Shown one piece after another: positions 29,617-38,036 of a stretch of DNA of 64,000 bases (positions are counted from its first letter, which is position 1; each line of letters starts with the position of its first letter). The translations under genes were made by a program, and so were the position numbers. The notes under the pieces are model-generated. The model saw only the letters and a program-made list of their open reading frames with translations, was not told the DNA's origin and did not search any database. The stretch is from DASRFA01 sp035651755 (lineage in GTDB: Bacteria; Desulfobacterota; Binatia; UBA12015), in NCBI GenBank assembly GCA_035651755.1, contig DASRFA010000013.1, forward strand, positions 434,001 to 498,000, written 5' to 3'.

Positions 29617-32600
29617 TCACCAGGTGTCGATGCAGGGCCGCTTCTTCGCAGGCGTCCCGCCGTGGCCGTGCCCTTCCGAACGAAGCGCGCTCGCGATCCA
29701 CCGCCGCGAGTCCGCCGGGTCGATCACGTCGTCGATCTCGAAGTGGGTCGCGGTGTTGAGCGCCTTGCCGCGCTCGTACGCGCGCTCGACCATCGCCTCG
29801 AACGCGCGCATCCGCTCCGCGGGATCCGCGATCGCGGCGAGCTCCTTCCGGAATCCGAGCTTGACGGCGCCTTCGAGGCCCATGCCGCCGAACTCGCCGG
29901 TCGGCCACGCGACCGTGAAGAGCGGCGCCTTGTGGCTGCCGCCGCCCATCGCCTGCGCGCCCAGGCCGTAGGACTTGCGGAGGATGATGGTCGCGAACGG
30001 CACGCTCAGGTTCGATCCGACGACGAACATCCGGCAGCAGTGCCGGACGAGCGCCGTCTTCTCGACCTCGGGGCCGACCATGATCCCGGGCGTGTCGCAG
30101 AGGAAGAGGATCGGGAGGCCGAAGGCGTCGCACAGCTGCATGAAGCGCGCGGCCTTGTCGGCTCCCGGGCTGTCGATCGCGCCGGCGAGGTGCTTCGGGT
30201 CGTTCGCGATGATGCCGATCGGCCGGCCCTCGATCCGGACGAGCGCCGTCACCATGCCGCGACCGAACGCGCGCCGGAGCTCGAGCACGGAGCCGGTGTC
30301 GGCGAGCGTGTCGATCACCTCGCGCACCTCGTAGACCCGCAAGCGGTTCTCCGGCACGACGTGGCGGAGCGCGCGCTGGTCGGCGCAGGTCCAGCCGTCG
30401 AGCGCGCCCTGGAAGTAGCCGAGGTACTTCTTCGCGACGTCGACCGCCTCGGCCTCGTCCGCGACCGCGACGTCGACGACGCCGTTCGGCACCTGCACCG
30501 ACATCGGCCCGACTTCCTCGGGCCGGAACACGCCGAGCCCGCCGCCCTCGATCATCGCGGGGCCGCCCATCCCGATGTTCGAGTTCGCGGTCGCGATCAC
30601 GACGTCGCAGCAGCCGAGCAGCGCCGCGTTCCCGGCGAAGCAGCGCCCGGAGTTGATGCCGACGAGCGGCACGAGGCCGCTCAGCCTGCCGAAGAGGTGG
30701 AACGCCATGCAGTCGAGGCCGGCGACGCCGGGAGCGTCGGTGTCGCCCGGCCGGCCGCCGCCGCCCTCGGTGAAGAAGACGACCGGGAGCCGCATCCGCT
30801 CGGCGATCTCGAAGAGGCGGTCCTTCTTCCGGTGGTTCATGAAGCCCTGCGTGCCGGCGAGGACGGTGTAGTCGTAGGAAAGGACCGCGCACCGCGCGCG
30901 CTCTTCGCCGAAGAGATCTCCGTTCACGCAGCCGACGCCCGCGACCAGGCCGTCGCCCGGGGTGCGCTCGATGAGGTCCTCGAGGGACCGGCGCTGGCGC
31001 TGCCCCGCGATCACGAGCGAGCCGTACTCGACGAAGCTTCCCGGGTCGCAGAGATCGTCGACGTTCTCGCGCGCCGTGCGCTGTCCCGTCTTCCGCCGGC
31101 GCGCGACCGCGTCGGGCCGCGCGGCGTCGCGCGTCTTCTCGTGGCGGCGCTCGACCTCGCCGAGGTCGGGCCGGATGCGGTCGAGGTCGACGTCCCCGGA
31201 CGCCGCCGCGTCGGCGGAGCCGGCGTCGCGCGTCTCGAGCACGACCAGCGGATGGCCCTCGAAGACCGTGTCGCCGGCGCTCACGTGGACGCTCCGGACG
31301 ACGCCCGCCGACGGCGCCTCGACCACGTGCTCCATCTTCATCGCGCTCAGGACGACCAGCGCCTGGCCCGCGAGGACCTCCTCGCCCGCGCGCACCTCGA
31401 CCGCGACGACCGTCGCCTGGAGGAGGGCGCGAACGGCGAGGGCGCCCTCGGGAACCTCGACGTCGGCCCGAGCCCCGGTCGCGGCGAGGGCGTTGCCGGC
31501 GGTCTCGAGTCCCTCGGCCGAGAGGGCGTCCGCGACGACCGCGCTCGCGTCGCCCTTGCCGTAGGCGAGCACCGCGAGCGGATCGCTCCGGTCGACGCGC
31601 GCGCCGGCGAGCGCCCCCGCGAGCGGCGCACCGGGCGCCGCTCCGCGGCCGGCGTCGTCCTCGGGCGGCACGAGCTCGGCGACGTGGTCGTCGACGAAGC
31701 GCGTGTGGATGCGGTTCGCGACGAAGTCCGGGTGCCGGAGGAGCCGGCGCAGGAACGAAACGTTCGTCCGGACGCCCTCGATGCGGAGCTCGGAGAGCGC
31801 GCGCTCGGTGCGAGCGACCGCGTCGGCGAAGCGCGCCGAGGTCGAGCGCCCGATCACCTTCGCGAGCAGCGAGTCGAAGCGCGGGTTCGTGCGGTAGCCG
31901 ACCGTGCCGCACGTGTCGGTGCGGACGCCGTGTCCCGACGGGAGCTCGAATGCGGTCAGCGTCCCGCCGCTCGGACGAGCGGTGCCGTCGGGCGCGATCG
32001 TCTCGCAGTTGACGCGCGCCTCGATCGCGAAGCCGCGCGGCGCGCGCAGCGCGCCCTCGTCGAGGCCGATTTCCGCGAGCGTCGCACCGCGCGCGATCTG
32101 GAGCTGGATGCGGACGAGGTCGACGCCCATCACCTCCTCGGTCACGGTGTGCTCGACCTGGAGGCGCGGATTCGCCTCGATGAAGACGTGGCGCGCGCCG
32201 CGCGCGCTCGGGCCGTCGCCGCTCGCGACCAGGAACTCGAAGGTGCCGGCGTTCCGGTAGCGGAGCGCCTTCGCGAGCGCGCTCGCGTCGCGCGCGAGGC
32301 GGTCGCGCATCTCGGACGACAGGCTCGGGCAGGGAGCGATCTCGACGATCTTCTGGTGGCGCCGCTGGACGCTGCACTCGCGCTCGCCGAGAGCGAGCAC
32401 GGCACCCGACCCGTCGCCGACGATCTGCACCTCGACGTGACGCGCCGCCGGGAGGAACTCCTCGAGGTAGAGCGCGCCGTCGCCGAACGCGGCCTCGGCT
32501 TCCGACGCCGCGCGCGCGAGCGCGTCGGCGAGGTCGTCGGCGCGCCGCACGAGCCGCAGGCCGCGCCCGCCGCCGCCTGCGACCGCCTTCACCATCACGC

Positions 32601-33057
32601 CGGCGCCGTCGCCGAGCGAGGCGAGGAAGGCACGCGCGTCCGCGAGCGTCGCGCCGCCGGGCGTGCCGCGCGCGATCGGCACGCCGGAGCGCTCCGCGAG
32701 CGCGCGCGCCGCCGCCTTGTCGCCGAGCTCGGCCAGCGTCTCCGGGCCCGGGCCGACGAAGACGAGGCCCGCGTCTTCGCAGCGCCGCGCGAAGTCGGCG
32801 CTCTCGGAGAGGAAGCCGTAGCCGGGATGGACCGCGTCGCAGCCCGCCGCGGTCGCGACGGCGACGAGCTGCTCGCCGTCCAGGTACGCGGCGGGGCCGG
32901 TGCCGGCGAGAGCCTGCGCCGCGTCGGCGCGTCGGACGTGCAGCGCGCCCGCGTCGTCCTCCGAATACACGGCGACCGTCGCGATCCCGAGCTCCGCCGC
33001 CGCGTGCGCGATCCGCACGGCGATCTCGCCGCGGTTGGCGATCAGGAGCTTCTTCAT
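29617..33057 (-). CDS. Single-chain acyl-CoA carboxylase (BC-BCCP-CT)
   Basis: A 1146-aa biotin enzyme with all domains in one chain: biotin carboxylase (about 1-450), a biotinyl domain with AMKMEH (the Lys near residue 574), and a carboxyltransferase (about 640-1146, with GGGGRPGD and an NDPKHLAGAI block). This arrangement matches single-chain long-chain acyl-CoA carboxylases rather than two-subunit enzymes. The product would be a carboxylated acyl-CoA. Its stop lies four bases before the downstream P450 gene. Confidence 0.85.
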   Translation of the reverse strand: MKKLLIANRGEIAVRIAHAAAELGIATVAVYSEDDAGALHVRRADAAQALAGTGPAAYLDGEQLVAVATAAGCDAVHPGYGFLSESADFARRCEDAGLVFVGPGPETLAELGDKAAARALAERSGVPIARGTPGGATLADARAFLASLGDGAGVMVKAVAGGGGRGLRLVRRADDLADALARAASEAEAAFGDGALYLEEFLPAARHVEVQIVGDGSGAVLALGERECSVQRRHQKIVEIAPCPSLSSEMRDRLARDASALAKALRYRNAGTFEFLVASGDGPSARGARHVFIEANPRLQVEHTVTEEVMGVDLVRIQLQIARGATLAEIGLDEGALRAPRGFAIEARVNCETIAPDGTARPSGGTLTAFELPSGHGVRTDTCGTVGYRTNPRFDSLLAKVIGRSTSARFADAVARTERALSELRIEGVRTNVSFLRRLLRHPDFVANRIHTRFVDDHVAELVPPEDDAGRGAAPGAPLAGALAGARVDRSDPLAVLAYGKGDASAVVADALSAEGLETAGNALAATGARADVEVPEGALAVRALLQATVVAVEVRAGEEVLAGQALVVLSAMKMEHVVEAPSAGVVRSVHVSAGDTVFEGHPLVVLETRDAGSADAAASGDVDLDRIRPDLGEVERRHEKTRDAARPDAVARRRKTGQRTARENVDDLCDPGSFVEYGSLVIAGQRQRRSLEDLIERTPGDGLVAGVGCVNGDLFGEERARCAVLSYDYTVLAGTQGFMNHRKKDRLFEIAERMRLPVVFFTEGGGGRPGDTDAPGVAGLDCMAFHLFGRLSGLVPLVGINSGRCFAGNAALLGCCDVVIATANSNIGMGGPAMIEGGGLGVFRPEEVGPMSVQVPNGVVDVAVADEAEAVDVAKKYLGYFQGALDGWTCADQRALRHVVPENRLRVYEVREVIDTLADTGSVLELRRAFGRGMVTALVRIEGRPIGIIANDPKHLAGAIDSPGADKAARFMQLCDAFGLPILFLCDTPGIMVGPEVEKTALVRHCCRMFVVGSNLSVPFATIILRKSYGLGAQAMGGGSHKAPLFTVAWPTGEFGGMGLEGAVKLGFRKELAAIADPAERMRAFEAMVERAYERGKALNTATHFEIDDVIDPADSRRWIASALRSEGHGHGGTPAKKRPCIDTW

Positions 33058-33217
33058 CGATGGCGCCTATATCGGTTGCGATGGGGCAGCGACACAGGGA
33101 GATCCCGGCTCGAAGCCTCGTCCTCTGACGGCATCCGACCGCTTCGCCGAGCGCGCGGAACCACCTGCAGACGCGACGTCCGCTCTCGCGTATCGTGGTG
33201 CGCGAGGAGGGCGTCCC

Positions 33218-33640
33218 GTGCAAGGACACGACATCGCGGCCGCGCTGCGCGTGCTCCCCGAGCTCGCGATCGAGGCGCGCACGAGCGAGGAGCAGGCGAA
33301 CGCCGCCATGGAGATCGTCGCGCCGTTCAACGACTGCATGGTCGGCGTGGTGCGCTTCTCGGGGCAGACGCCGTGGGAGCGACACCCGCAGGACGAGCTG
33401 CTCTACGTGCTCGACGGCGAGGTCGCCGTGACGGTGCTCGGCGACGAGGGACGATCCGAGGCCAGCATCGCGAAGGGGTCGCTCTTCATCGTCCCGGCCG
33501 GGCGCTGGCATCGCCAGCTTCCGTCGCCGTCGGTCACGCTGCTCTTCATCACCTCGGCGCAGGGAACGAGCCACTCGCACGCGGAGGACCCGCGCGTGGA
33601 CGGCGGAGAACGCGGGGCGGTCAGCGAGCCGCGTTCTTGA
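33218..33640 (+). CDS. Cupin-domain protein
   Basis: A 140-aa single-cupin protein: HPQDELLYVLDGEVAVTV (first cupin motif; DE in place of a classic HxH), then FIVPAGRWHRQ (second motif with the His). GTG at 33220 region (33218) with GAGGAGG eight bases upstream. Divergent from the carboxylase and convergent with the next gene, overlapping its end by 20 bases. Small-molecule binding or dioxygenase-like; not specified. Confidence 0.75.
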   Translation: MQGHDIAAALRVLPELAIEARTSEEQANAAMEIVAPFNDCMVGVVRFSGQTPWERHPQDELLYVLDGEVAVTVLGDEGRSEASIAKGSLFIVPAGRWHRQLPSPSVTLLFITSAQGTSHSHAEDPRVDGGERGAVSEPRS

Positions 33641-34169
33641 TGGAGGTCGCGACCGCGGACACGACGGCGTCGAGCGGCGCGTGGTCGGTGCTGTCGGCGT
33701 CGAGGTGCTCGTACGCGACGCGCGGACCGGGCGCGATGACGAACGTCGCGCCGAGCTGCGTGACGCGCTTGCCGGCGTGGTGGATGCGATGGCCGCGCCG
33801 CCACGTCTCGCGCGTCGCCGCCCACGTCCGCGGGTGGAACATCCCGATGAACGAAGAGCTCCGGACGGATGCCGCGTCCGCCGCGCGCCCGTCGTCGTCG
33901 ACGAGCACGGGGAACGGGATCGATTCGTCCGCCACGAAGTCGCGCGCGTAGCGGACGTCGCCCGTGCCGACCGCGACGATCTCGCCGCCGACGTCCCGGA
34001 TCTCGCCGTACCGGCCGCGCAACTGCGCGGCGTGCTCGCGGCAGTGCAGTCAGCCGAAGTGGCGGAGGAAGACGAGCGCGGTCGCGCGGTCGCGCCAGAA
34101 ATCGCCCAGCCGCCGGGTCGCGCCGGAGGCGTCGGGCAGCTCGACCGCCGAGAGCGCCGCCAGGTCCAC
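33621..34169 (-). CDS. Peroxiredoxin-like selenoprotein with in-frame UGA (Sec)
   Basis: A 182-aa AhpC/TSA_2-type protein when the in-frame TGA at 34052-34050 is read as selenocysteine at residue 40. Around it the frame reads LVFLRHFG-U-LHC-REHAAQLR, where homologues have FGCxxCR, so Sec replaces the first redox Cys (U40, C43). Downstream continuation (GEIVAVGTGD, FPVLVDDDG, QLGATFVIAPG) keeps the family fold. A perfect 7-bp stem (GCCGCGC/GCGCGGC, loop AGTT) begins 18 bases after the TGA, in the position of a bacterial SECIS element. GTG start follows an in-frame stop. Confidence 0.75.
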
Positions 34170-34227
34170 GGCGCGGTTCTAGGCCGGGCCTCCCGGAGAC
34201 GCAATCGCGTTCGGATTCCGATTCCGG

Positions 34228-37200
34228 CTAGTCCGACGTCGCCTTGAACAGGTCGGGCCGCGCGACCTTCGCGGTGCTGTAGGTCGCCTCCCAGCACGTG
34301 CCGTCGTCGATCCGAATGAGCTGGATCTTGGCGGGGAGCGCGAGCGGCAGCGGCGTGTCGGGGAGGTTGGCGCCCTTGCCGCTGATCCCGATCTTCGCCT
34401 TCCCCGGCGCGCCGGCCTTCATCGTCATCTTCGAGAGGCCGAGTGGCGTCGCGTCCTTGTCGGAGTAAAGGAAGCCGGTCGGCAGCGAACGCCAACACGG
34501 ATGGCCGCTGCACGTCCCCGCCGCGGGCATGAGGGCGGCCGCGCGCAGCGTGTTCTGCGTGTAGAGGCACAGCTGGTAACCGGTCGTCGACGAGGGCGAG
34601 CCGAAATCCGGGACGTCGACGGTCGCGCTGCTCTGCCATTTCCAGCCGAGCTTGTCCTTGGAGTCGTCCGCCTTGCTCTGGAGGTGGAGCTGGCTCTTGG
34701 TCGACTGCGCCGGCTGGCATCCCGACGTTGGCGACGGCGGGCAGACGGGCGTCGTCGACGTGTCCGCGAGCGTCCACAGGCTCGCCGCGGACGTGTTCAC
34801 GATGATCTCCAGGTCGCCGCTGAGCTGCGGGGTCGTGCTGGCGATGCACGGATCGGGGCTCGCGGTGCCCGGCGCCCCCGTGCAGGGACCGAGCCGGTTC
34901 AGATTCCGGATGGCCGCTACGAAGCCCGACGCGTTCGGCGGGTGGATCAGGAACCTCAGCACGAGCGGGTTCACGGCGGTGGCGGTGGGCGCGGTGATGT
35001 CCAGCTCGATGGCCCCGCCGGGCGCACCGACCGCGAGGCCGCCGACGATCGTCACGTTGCCCGCGTTCGGCGAGGTGACGGACACGTCGACCAGGACGGT
35101 CGCGATGCTCGCCGTCCCCCCGGCGGCCACCGCCTGCTGTGTCTGCGCTTGGCCGTGCGCGAGCTTGGTGACGAACGAATCGTAGAGGCCGCTGTCTCCC
35201 GGCTCGGTCTCGAAGGGGAACCGGGTCGGAAAGTCGGACGACGTCGTGTCGCCGCCGACGTAGGCTGCCACGAAGGAGCCGCCGGCCCCGGGTGCCGGAC
35301 GGGTTGCGACCTCGTAGGCGAAATCGCCCGCGGCCCCGCCGAGATAGGTGGAGAAGGACAGCGCGCTTCCAGTCGCGTTGAGACGCGCGACGAACGCGTC
35401 CGGTGCCGCCGCGATCGCCGGCTGGGAAGGCGATGCGAGCGGGAAGTTCGACGAGCCCGTCTCACCGACGACGAAGGCGCCGCCGGCGCCGTCGACGGCG
35501 ATGCCGTAGCCGTAGTCCTCACCGCTCCCGCCGAGGAGCGTCGAGTACGCGAGCTGCGTTCCCGCCGGCGTCAGCTTCGTGACGAACGCGTCCGCCAGCC
35601 CTTGGCGCGAGGTCTGGAACGCGCCGGGGGTCGTCGGAAAAGCGGCGTCGCTCGTGAGGCCGACGACGTACGCGCTTCCCGCGGCGTCGACCGCGATGCC
35701 CTCGGCGTAGCTCGCGGTGGTGAAGCCGCCGCCGAGGTAGGTCGAGTATGCGAGGGCAGTCCCCGCCGGAGCCAGCTTGGTGACGAACGCGCACACGGCG
35801 GTGCACGTTCCCTGGAACGGCGTCTTCATCGGGAAGTCGAGGCTGTCGGTGTAGCCCGTCACGTACGCGCTGCCCGCCCCGTCGACTGCGATGCCGGTCG
35901 CGACCTCTTCCCCCGAGCTCGAGCCGCCGAGGTACGTCGAGTAGACGAGGCTAGCGCCATTCGGCGCGAGCTTGGCGACGTACAGGTCCATGTCGCCGCC
36001 GCCACCTCCGCTGATCGGCATGGGCGACTGCGTCGGGAAGTTCGTCGAGTACGTCGCCCCGCCGACGTACGCGCTGCCCGCGGCGTCGACCGCGATGTCT
36101 CCCATGTTGACCTCGAAACCGGTGCCGCCGAGGTACGTGGAGTACACGAGCGCGTCGCCCGAGGGCGAGAGCTTCGCGACGAAGTTGTCCTGTGGCCCGC
36201 CGCCGAAGATCGCCTGGAAGGCCGACTCGGTCGGAAAGTCCGCCGACAGCGTGAGCCCGAAGACGTACGCGCTGCCCGCGTCGTCGACGGCGATCGCGAC
36301 GCCGAAGTCGACGTTCCCGCCGCCGAGATACGTCGAGTAGACGAGGCCGCTGCCGTCGGGCGTGAGCTTCGTCACGAAGGCGTCCGCGGAGCCCGCATTG
36401 CTCGCCTGCAAGGGCGCCTCGGTCGGGAAGTCCGAGGAGGCGGTCGAGCCCGTCACGTAGACGCTGCCGGACGCGTCGACGGCGATCGACGTGACGCCGT
36501 AGCCGTCGTTGCCGTCGCCGCCCAGGTAGGTCGAGTAGACGAGGATCGGATCGATGATCAGCGGCAGCGTGTCGTCGAATGGGTCCACCGCGAAGCCGAT
36601 CTCCTGGCCACGGCCGGATTCGGCGTCGCCATCGTGGACGACGTACCGCGCGGCGACCGCCTCGCGACGCCCGCCGCGCTCCTGATACGTCACGGGAGCC
36701 TTCTGGAGGACTTCGCCGCCGGGCACGAGCACCACGAGATCGCCGTGCTCGTCGACGGAAAGCGGCGCGGACTGTCCGGCGAACGCGATCCGGATCCGGC
36801 TCGGGTCGGCCCCGGGCGCGACCACGAAGTCGTGCTCGAGCTGCCGGCCGTTGCCGTAGTAGACGACGTCGATCCCGGGATAGACGTCGCGCGCTCTCAC
36901 CTTGCCGAAGAGCGGCACGCCCGTCCGCCATTGCGAGCGATCGCTGCCGACGAGGTGATTCGCCGTGCCGCCGAGCGGCTCGGAGGCGGAAAGCTCGGGC
37001 TCCGCAGCGCCGCCGACCAGCCGCATCCGCAGCGCCGCACCCGGCGCGGCCGGGACGTCGTTTCGGAGACCGAGGATGGTCTCGCCCGGCGTGACGGCGA
37101 CCGTATGGCCGGGCCCACGGCCCAGGAACCGGACGCCGCCGTCGCCCTCCTTTCTCTCGAAGGCCAACGGCAGGGCCCCGAGCGCGCGAGCTGCGATCGG

Positions 37201-37362
37201 ACGCGGCTTTGCGCCGAGCGCGTGCAGGGCCGAGCGCCGGTGAGGCTCTTCCGCGCCCGTCGTCGCGGCGCGATCCGGGGAAGGCGACGTGCAGCCCGGC
37301 ACGACGAACGAGAGCGCCACCAGGCAGGCGAGCCGACGCAGGGAGGGAACAGGCGTCGTCAT
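34228..37362 (-). CDS. SBBP beta-propeller lipoprotein with shared C-terminal module
   Basis: A 1044-aa surface lipoprotein. Signal peptide ending VVPGC places lipid on C24. About 210-260 is a linker, then eight SBBP-type repeats (for example VYSTYLGG, IAVDAAGSAYV and DFPT) that form a beta-propeller (about 275-780). After a helical linker the last ~120 residues (GYQLCLYTQNT, GTCSGHPCWRSL, FKATSD) form a Cys-containing domain also found at the end of the hydrazine-synthase-like protein at 55278. Role unknown, probably adhesion. Confidence 0.7.
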   Translation of the reverse strand: MTTPVPSLRRLACLVALSFVVPGCTSPSPDRAATTGAEEPHRRSALHALGAKPRPIAARALGALPLAFERKEGDGGVRFLGRGPGHTVAVTPGETILGLRNDVPAAPGAALRMRLVGGAAEPELSASEPLGGTANHLVGSDRSQWRTGVPLFGKVRARDVYPGIDVVYYGNGRQLEHDFVVAPGADPSRIRIAFAGQSAPLSVDEHGDLVVLVPGGEVLQKAPVTYQERGGRREAVAARYVVHDGDAESGRGQEIGFAVDPFDDTLPLIIDPILVYSTYLGGDGNDGYGVTSIAVDASGSVYVTGSTASSDFPTEAPLQASNAGSADAFVTKLTPDGSGLVYSTYLGGGNVDFGVAIAVDDAGSAYVFGLTLSADFPTESAFQAIFGGGPQDNFVAKLSPSGDALVYSTYLGGTGFEVNMGDIAVDAAGSAYVGGATYSTNFPTQSPMPISGGGGGDMDLYVAKLAPNGASLVYSTYLGGSSSGEEVATGIAVDGAGSAYVTGYTDSLDFPMKTPFQGTCTAVCAFVTKLAPAGTALAYSTYLGGGFTTASYAEGIAVDAAGSAYVVGLTSDAAFPTTPGAFQTSRQGLADAFVTKLTPAGTQLAYSTLLGGSGEDYGYGIAVDGAGGAFVVGETGSSNFPLASPSQPAIAAAPDAFVARLNATGSALSFSTYLGGAAGDFAYEVATRPAPGAGGSFVAAYVGGDTTSSDFPTRFPFETEPGDSGLYDSFVTKLAHGQAQTQQAVAAGGTASIATVLVDVSVTSPNAGNVTIVGGLAVGAPGGAIELDITAPTATAVNPLVLRFLIHPPNASGFVAAIRNLNRLGPCTGAPGTASPDPCIASTTPQLSGDLEIIVNTSAASLWTLADTSTTPVCPPSPTSGCQPAQSTKSQLHLQSKADDSKDKLGWKWQSSATVDVPDFGSPSSTTGYQLCLYTQNTLRAAALMPAAGTCSGHPCWRSLPTGFLYSDKDATPLGLSKMTMKAGAPGKAKIGISGKGANLPDTPLPLALPAKIQLIRIDDGTCWEATYSTAKVARPDLFKATSD

Positions 37363-37420
37363 CGTCGGGTTCTCCAGTCGTTCGATCTGTCGAGCCACGA
37401 CTGAAGGACGTGACATTTGG

Positions 37421-37440
37421 GACGTCACGATCGTGACGTC
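37421..37440. promoter_or_regulatory. 20-bp palindrome upstream of lipoprotein gene
   Basis: GACGTCACGATCGTGACGTC is a perfect 20-bp palindrome, with a related half-site (ACGTGACA) at 37408-37415. It lies 59 bases upstream of the lipoprotein gene start and overlaps the last codons of soxR. Likely an operator for a dimeric regulator; no T-run, so it is not a simple terminator. Confidence 0.45.
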
Positions 37441-37969
37441 AGCGTGACGACGCAGGGCTCCATGGCGCTCCGTGACGGCGGTGGTGGCCGCGAGGCGCGC
37501 TCGGCACCGGATCGCGGACGTCCTCCGGCGCGTCGCCCAGCAGGTAGCGCGGGCCGGCGCCGAGGCGCGCGGCGGCGTCCTCCGGGTTGTAGAGCGCGCA
37601 CGCCTGCAGCGACAGGCAGCCGCAGCCGATGCACGACGTGAGCCGGTCGCGCAGGCGCTCGAGCGTCGCGATCTGGGCGTCGAGGCGCGGCTTCCAGGAG
37701 CGCGAGAGCCGCGCCCAATCCTCCTTCGTCGGGGTGCGAGAGGCGGGCAGGGTTGCGAGCGCCTCACGGACCTCGTCGAGCGACAGGCCGACGCGCTGCG
37801 CGATCCGCACGAACGCGATCCGCCGGAGCGTCTCGCGGTGAAACCGGCGCTGGCCCCCGCCGCTCCGGGTCGCCCGCACGAGCCCCTCCGCCTCGTAGAA
37901 GCGAAGCGCCGACGTTGCGAGGCCCGAGCGCCGGGCGACCTCGCCGATCGTGAGCCAGACGTCGCCCAT
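37439..37969 (-). CDS. soxR: SoxR redox-sensing MerR-family regulator
   Basis: A 176-aa MerR-family protein: helix-turn-helix LTIGEVARRSGL, wing, and dimer helix, with the SoxR [2Fe-2S] motif CIGCGCLSLQAC (C113, C116, C118, C124). SoxR distorts promoters with 19-bp spacers when oxidised by redox-cycling compounds. A matching operator lies between this gene and the divergent gene. ATG at 37969; longer readings enter the operator. Confidence 0.9.
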   Translation of the reverse strand: MGDVWLTIGEVARRSGLATSALRFYEAEGLVRATRSGGGQRRFHRETLRRIAFVRIAQRVGLSLDEVREALATLPASRTPTKEDWARLSRSWKPRLDAQIATLERLRDRLTSCIGCGCLSLQACALYNPEDAAARLGAGPRYLLGDAPEDVRDPVPSAPRGHHRRHGAPWSPASSR

Positions 37970-37997
37970 CGGCCGACGAAAATATTGCGTCCATCTC

Positions 37998-38028
37998 TTG
38001 ACTTCAAGTGAACTTGAACTGGTAGCCC
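37998..38028 (+). promoter_or_regulatory. SoxR-type promoter/operator with 19-bp spacer
   Basis: TTGACT at 37998-38003, then a 19-base spacer containing the perfect inverted repeat TTCAAGTGAACTTGAA (38003-38018), then TAGCCC at 38023-38028. The CTTCAAG/CTTGAAG half-sites and the overlong 19-bp spacer are the defining features of SoxR-regulated promoters. It points rightward; the next start codon at 38037 is only about nine bases beyond the -10, so the transcript may be leaderless. Confidence 0.75.
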
Positions 38029-38036
38029 TGGCCGGC

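Noticed and set aside
29536..33951. 1471-aa plus-strand open frame opposite the carboxylase
   Set aside because: Antisense shadow of the biotin carboxylase; rich in Arg/Glu/Asp with no motifs.
34050..34052. Sequencing error or true stop in the peroxiredoxin-like gene
   Set aside because: Kept as an alternative but the UGA replaces the exact catalytic Cys and is followed by a SECIS-like hairpin, which an error would not explain.
29399..34849. 1816-aa minus-strand open frame across the carboxylase
   Set aside because: Low-complexity Arg/Ala/Pro text typical of a GC-rich shadow frame; the carboxylase and P450 in other frames carry full motifs.
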